From: Doris montereyensis
Lineage: Eukaryota; Mollusca; Gastropoda; Nudibranchia; Dorididae
Direction: 5' to 3'
Length of the DNA stretch: 64,000 nt
NCBI GenBank assembly: GCA_037039925.1
Contig: JAXRKP010000391.1
Location: forward strand, 35,001-99,000
Numbering within the stretch: position 1 is the stretch's first letter; each line of letters starts with the position of its first letter. The notes beneath the pieces were generated by a model. That model saw only the letters and a list, made by a program, of their open reading frames with translations, had not been told where the DNA came from and ran no database searches. Positions 58,590 to 64,000 of the stretch are shown here, in pieces. The translations under genes and the position numbers were made by a program.

Positions 58590-58780
58590 TGATAGATTTA
58601 TGTATATAATCTTTATAGGTGTATGTCACCTTGATAGATTTATGTATATAATCTTTATAGGTGTATGTCACCTTGATAGATTTATGTATGCAATCTTCAT
58701 AGATGATTTTTTTCATGTCTGTCATCTGGAAAGAATTATGTACCCGGTATGTCACTTTGATACATGTAGATTTATGTATT
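58590..58780. repeat. tandem array, 42-bp unit, ~4 copies
   Basis: TAGATTTATGTATATAATCT, TTATAGGTGTATGTCACCTT and GA repeat; the last copies are diverged. Confidence 0.88.
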
Positions 58781-58799
58781 ATACATTATCAAGACAGAA

Positions 58800-59812
58800 T
58801 TCCATAAACAATTTAAACCAACATTTAATGTTAGACAGGAAGTCAGGGAATGAAAGGCAGGATTGGCACACGCCGCAAAGGCACCAACAGGAAATTGACA
58901 ACAATAAGTTCATTTAAAGAGAAAAATCTGATCTAAAAATATGTCTGTAAATGGCATACAATGAATCACATTTTAGTCTTCTGGTGGCCTTAACACACTG
59001 ACAAAACATAACACACTTTTGCCTCTCGCTCACAGTCACATGGAAAGAAGAAATCATACCTCCACTTCAATCGCAATTTGATCACAAAATTCGCTGCATA
59101 CCCTTATTGGCATACAAACAAACAAACCTACAAGTTCTTAATCAGGAGATGAGCAAAAGATTAGTGACAATGACATAAAGTCTGGAATCATAAATTCAAA
59201 ACAGATTTGTTCACCTCAACTCGTAGATACACTGAAATCATCCACACATATAGAAATCATCCACACATATAGAAATCATCCACATAATTAAAAATAATAA
59301 TGCTTTTAATGTCACTCAATATCACAAAGGCTATAATGCAAGGAAGACAACTTTTTGATTGCGTGACAAGTTTTCAGTGATAGTTGGCATCATAATCAAG
59401 TAGCAGCCGTTAAGGCACAACAAAAAAAAAGAGAATTTTCTAAAAATAGAACTGGCGTGTTAACAATGAGCGTGTCATTTAATGGGAATGCACTGCTGGC
59501 CAAGCGGCTGATATCAACTTGAGGTTGTCACCTGCAACCTTTGACAAGCAAAACCTGATTTGATTGACAGCTCAGCTTGACGGCTTCACTTGGAAGATTG
59601 TAGAACTCAGCTGATAACGTTTCTGTCCAACATGGACAGCATTATATCAAATGGTCATCATATGCCATATCCGTGTGTCTCCAGAGTATCTACTCCGATC
59701 ATCCTCCCCTCCTTTGTACACTGTATGCTGTATTGTAGTTGGGATTTGTTTTCACTTTCATCAAAATCTAATCGTCAAATTGTGTCACAAATGTCCATTG
59801 AATTCACTGTGA
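58800..59812. other. single-copy sequence
   Basis: No exon is supported. A three-copy ATAGAAATCATCCACACAT repeat occurs at 59230-59290. Confidence 0.4.
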
Positions 59813-59814
59813 GT

Positions 59815-60600
59815 GATACAAAGTGTCACATCTAACACTTATAAGATCTGTACCACTAAGTGTCACATCTAACATTTATAAGATCTGTACCACTAAGTGT
59901 CACATCTAACACTTATAAGATCTGTACCACTATGAGTCACATCTAACACTTATAAGATCTGTACCACTAAGTGTCACATCTAACACTTATAAGATCTGTA
60001 CCACTAAGTGTCACATCTAACACTTATAAGATCTGTACCACTAAGTGTCACATCTAACACTTATAAGATCTGTACCACTAAGTGTCACATCTAACACTTA
60101 TAAGATCTGTACCACTATGAGTCACATCTAACACTTATAAGATCTGTACCACTATGAGTCACATCTAACACTTATAAGATCTGTACCACTATGAGTCACA
60201 TCTAACACTTATAAGATCTGTACCACTAAGTGTCACATCTAACACTTATAAGATCTGTACCAATAAGTGTCACATCTAACACTTATAAGAGCTGTACCAC
60301 TAAGTGTCACATCTAACACTTATAAGATCTGTACCACTAAGTGTCACATCTAACACTTATAAGATCTGTACCACTAAGTGTCACATCTAACACTTATAAG
60401 ATCTGTACCACTAAGTGTCACATCTAACACTTATAAGATCTGTACCACTAAGTGTCACATCTAACACTTATAAGATCTGTACCACTAAGAGTCACATCTA
60501 ACACTTATAAGATCTGTACCACTAAGTGTCACATCTAACACTTATAAGATCTGTACCACTAAGAGTCACATCTAACACTTATAAGATCTGTACCACTATG
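59815..60600. repeat. tandem array, 37-bp unit, ~21 copies, hairpin-forming
   Basis: The unit is CACTAAGTGTCACATCTAAC plus ACTTATAAGATCTGTAC. Within it TAAGTGT and ACACTTA are exact reverse complements around an 8-base loop. A second subtype reads CTATGAGTCAC and loses part of the stem. Confidence 0.95.
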
Positions 60601-60604
60601 AACG

Positions 60605-61607
60605 TTTGAGTCACCTCCCGGATACAAATTTTAAAAATAAATTGTTCAAAACCACAGATGAGTTGAAAGTTAAAGTAAACATTTGCTTCTTCTATGGAAT
60701 GCGGTCGAGTGTGTACAGGATATTTTCAAAGGACGAGGAGGGGAGGCAGGGGGAACACGATTGACAAGCAAAATTTTTCACACCAGAAAACAAAAGAAAA
60801 AGAAATAAAATCCTAACAAGAACTTGCAAACTGCAGGTCAGATCAGAAAGCGTTTGCATTTCAAAAGATATCCTTTCCATGATAAAGTACCCTAAGTCGG
60901 TCAAGTAGAAAAGCCGAAGGCTTGGCGTGAAATGAGACACAAACTTCCATGACAGTTCTACCCTCCTGAGTATGTCAATGGCTGGGGAATGACAGTGAAA
61001 TAAGTAAATTTCTAGGCTACCAGTCACAGAATCTTTGTCTCCTGACAAGGAATTTTCTGTACCAAAGTCATCAAATGAACTTTCCTTTAAAGATGCTTCA
61101 GTTAATTTTAATTTTTTGTGGAAATTTATTTAAAATACAACAATGTATTCAAGGCCATTTTCTAAAGCGCTTAAAAAGATTAAAAAAATTATTTCAATCT
61201 GCTGAGTAAACGGATATGTTCCAAATTTCTCAGCTCAACTTCAAAGCATTCAGTCAATGTATATAGTTATAGACTTATCAATGTATTGATGTTTCTTTCA
61301 GAAAATAAAAAGGAATTTACATTTTACTCTCGTCATCTTTGCCATGAGCCAACAATCCAGTAACTACTAGCATCTCTCTGCTTTGAGCCATTTGCTACTT
61401 CAGATAACAATCCTCGGACAACAACAGCCACAGGTTTGTTCTAGATAGCAATTCAAGATCCTAATTGAAAGTGTGAACCCGTCGAGGTGGGTGACTTATC
61501 TTGTGTCGGGGAGGTGAGTACTCAGGAGGAGCAACTCCATCTTCGTTTAGATACAACGACTCGTAGGAGAGGGAGGAGGTTCATTCAGTTCATGCAAAGA
61601 GGGCGTG
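60605..61607 (-). other. possible 3' untranslated region of minus-strand gene
   Basis: Single-copy sequence lies downstream (minus direction) of the stop at 61608. TTTATT at 61125-61130 is an AATAAA on the minus strand and could be the poly(A) signal. A 118-codon minus frame at 60692-61048 has no recognisable domain. Confidence 0.35.
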
Positions 61608-61897
61608 TCACTGGGAAGAGGCGGAGTCTCCCTCTACATTGGCCGCACCAGTTGGCGCAGATGCCTCGGTGGGTCCCTGAGGCGGTGCTGAAGCTGTTGT
61701 CTCATGCTGGGCATTGCCAGCAACCCCTGTCAGGCGATCGCGTTCATAACCGTTGGCGATTTCTGCATCTTGGCTGTTTTTCTTACGAAGGCAGGCACAG
61801 CACCTGGTTGCTCGGCAAACCACGTAAAACACAACAAAGGCAGCAACACAGCCTCCGATGATGACAGCAATGCGGATGATCTGGTCCTTGTCCATTA
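61608..61897 (-). CDS. last exon of a single-pass membrane protein
   Basis: On the minus strand the exon follows TCTTTGATTTGCCATCCACAG and ends at a TGA at 61608-61610. It reads VMDKDQIIRIAVIIGGCVAA, then FVVFYVVCRATRCCACLRKK, then a polar tail ending in EGDSASSQ. About 23 hydrophobic residues form one membrane helix. The cysteines and lysines right after it mark the cytosolic face and may be lipid-modified. The tail is Ala/Pro/Thr-rich and acidic. The exon begins two bases before the VMDK methionine, so it continues an upstream exon not seen here. The frame can also start at an ATG just before the acceptor, but the acceptor is more convincing. Family not recognised. Confidence 0.65.
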
Positions 61898-61944
61898 CTG
61901 TGGATGGCAAATCAAAGACAGACGGGTAAGTAAAGACATATTAT

Positions 61945-62170
61945 TAGTTTGTTCCATTGAAATTTACCCCATCTCCAACATATGCAGTGATCTCAGAATT
62001 GATGAAGATAAATATGTTTGTTAAATTGGCTACCATCTGTGGTGATGTCAGGGCCGATGAGGACGAAGTACAGCAAGATGAAAGATAATGAAGTGAAAGA
62101 ATGAAAGGGAAGAAGTGGGATCTACCAGCACCGCCTGACAACCGTTCACAACTAAAAGGAAACAGCAACA
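61945..62170 (-). repeat. dispersed ~130-bp family, copy 9 (minus strand, expanded)
   Basis: On the minus strand GGTTGTCAGGCGGTGCTGGT, AGATCCCACTTCTTCCCTTT, ATCTTTCATCTTGCTGTACT and TTCTGAGATCACTGCATATG are followed by GATGGGGTAAATTTC. The 3' half appears twice (also CCTGACATCACCACAGATGG), as a partial duplication. It lies about 50 bp upstream of the acceptor of the minus-strand exon. A further 3' fragment lies near 62390-62450. Confidence 0.55.
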
Positions 62171-62439
62171 CAGATGAAGGATAATTGAAAGAAGGGAAAC
62201 AAGGATGTGAAATATAACACTAGCACCTAACCTAAACATTTCACGGAATTGGGAAAGCAAACGACTGGCGATTTCTCATCTGCGATTTTTACATGCTAAT
62301 CAAGCAAACAGGAAAAGAGACCAACTTTACCTATAGCTTGTAACCAAATTTTTCCTGACATTTCTTTGTTATTTTGTTCATTTCGTTCATCTTAAATTTA
62401 CCCTTTCACTGTATGTGGTGATTTCAGAACAAAATAAGA

Positions 62440-64000
62440 GGAAGCAGCTATAAGACAACCTGGCAACTAAAGCTATAAGACAACCTGGCACCTAAAGCTA
62501 TAAGACAACCTGGCACCTAAAGCTATAAGACAACCTGGCACCTAAAGCTATAAGACAACCTGGCACCTAAAGCTATAAGACAACCTGGCACCTAAAGCTA
62601 TAAGACAACCTGGCAACTAAAGCTATAAGATAACCTGGCAACTAAAGCTATAAGACAACCTGGCAACTAAAGCTATAAGACAACCTGGCAACTAAAGCTA
62701 TAAGACAACCTGGCAACTAAAACTATAAGATAACCTGGCACCTAAAGCTATAAGATAACCTGGCAACTAAAGCTATAAGACTACCTGGCAACTAAAGCTA
62801 TAAGACAACCTGGCAACTAAAGCTATAAGACAACCTGGCAACTAAAGCTATAAGACTACCTGGTAACTAAAGCTATAATCCAACCTGGCAACTAAAGCTA
62901 TAAGACAACCTGGCAACTAAAGCTATAAGATGACCTGGCACCTAAAACTATAAGACAACCTGGCAACTAAAGCTATAAGACAACCTGGCAACTAAAACTA
63001 TAAGACAACCTGGCAACTAAAGCTATAAGACAACCTGGCAACTAAAGCTATAAGATGACCTGGCACCTAAAACTATAAGACAACCTGGCAACTAAAGCTA
63101 TAAAACAACCTGGCAACTAAAGCTATAAGATAACCTGGCAACTAAAACTATAAGACAACCTGGCAACTAAAACTATAAGACAACCTGGCAACTAAAACTA
63201 TAAGATGACCTGGTAACTAAATATATAAGATGACCTGGCACCTAAAGCTATAAGATGACCTGGTAACTAAAACTATAAGATGACCTGGCACCTAAAGCTA
63301 TAAGATGACCTGGCAACTAAAGCTATAAGATGACCTGGCAACTAAAGCTATAAGATGACCTGGTAACTAAATATATAAGATGACCTGGTAACTAAAACTA
63401 TAAGACTACCTGGCAACTAAAGCTATAAGACAACCTGGCAACTAAAGCTATAAGACAACCTGGTAACTAAATATATAAGATGACCTGGCACCTAAAGCTA
63501 TAAGATGACCTGGTAACTAAAACTATAAGATGACCTGGCACCTAAAGCTATAAGATGACCTGGCAACTAAAGCTATAAGATGACCTGGCAACTAAAGCTA
63601 TAAGATGACCTGGTAACTAAAACTATAAGACTACCTGGCAACTAAAGCTATAAGATAACCTGGTAACTAAATGTATAAGATGACCTGGCACCTAAAGCTA
63701 TAAGATGACCTGGCAACTAAAACTATAAGACAACCTGGCAACTAAAACTATAAGATAACCTGGCAACTAAGACTATAAGATAACCTGGCAACTAAAACTA
63801 TAAGACAACCTGGCAACTAAAGCTATAAGATGACCTGGCATCTAAAACCATAAGATAACCTGGCAACTAAAACTATAAGACAACCTGGCAACAAAATCTA
63901 TAAGACAACCTGGCAACTAAAGCTATAAGATAACCTGGCACCTAAATATATAATCCAACCTGGCAACTAAAGCTATAAGACGACCTGGTAACAAAATCTA
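62440..64000. repeat. tandem array, 25-bp unit, >=62 copies, runs past the window
   Basis: The unit is CTATAAGACAACCTGGCAAC plus TAAAG. Variants are GATAACC, GATGACC and GACTACC in the middle, CACCTAA versus CAACTAA, and AAACTA versus AAGCTA. A four- to six-unit block with GATGACC and TGGTAACTAA recurs at 63185-63370 and 63470-63625, suggesting higher-order duplication. Confidence 0.95.

Noticed and set aside
60692..61048. 118-codon minus frame
   Set aside because: There is no recognisable domain, and it lies in the probable 3' untranslated region of the minus-strand gene.

Overview
The window is eukaryotic nuclear DNA. The coding exons are short and spliced, with AG/GT borders and introns of kilobases. 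It also holds non-LTR retrotransposons, tRNA-derived SINEs and a very heavy load of minisatellites. The mobile-element types fit a lophotrochozoan invertebrate, plausibly a marine mollusc; this is inferred from family style, not from a database match. There are no operons, CRISPR arrays, rRNA genes or convincing tRNA genes. Roughly half of the 64 kb is tandem repeat, in more than 25 arrays with units of 20-85 bp plus several microsatellites.

One plus-strand host gene can be traced through six exon candidates: 12365-12450, 16255-16411, 24792-24927, 26412-26516, 29622-29711 and 33644 to about 35090. Three junctions agree in splice phase (16411/24792, 26516/29622, 29711/33644). Two do not (12450/16255, 24927/26412), so exons are missing or single bases are lost. 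The product is lysine/glutamate-rich and probably coiled coil near its start, then a helical middle, then a long Ser/Pro-rich tail. I do not recognise the family. The last exon changes reading frame at least five times. A second gene on the minus strand ends at 61608-61897 with one membrane helix, a cysteine-rich juxtamembrane stretch and a low-complexity tail; its earlier exons are not seen.

Mobile elements: a nearly complete CR1/L2-group LINE (about 29825-33403) lies in the last intron of the plus-strand gene. Decayed LINE pieces lie at 6470-7540, 18680-19190 (minus), 25365-25560 (minus) and 28640-29260. tRNA-type SINEs lie near 7540-7745 (minus), 36077-36260, 36968-37226 and 45945-46085 (minus), with a 3' body piece at 590-700. 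A pogo/Tigger-like MITE with TA flanks spans 38932-39443. A degenerate dispersed family of about 130 bp has at least nine copies.

The most striking structures are relations between arrays and other elements. The 36-bp array at about 13000-16254 is roughly 90 tandem copies of the host gene's own 3' splice site: about 18 bp of intron end plus 18 bp of exon start. The array at 37440-38931 is an amplified end of the MITE. The 20-bp array at 27150-28358 is an internal expansion of one copy of the dispersed family. Two neighbouring satellites with 68-bp and 44-bp units share a 28-bp core but differ in the rest. Tandem arrays or duplications sit just upstream of five of the six exon candidates.
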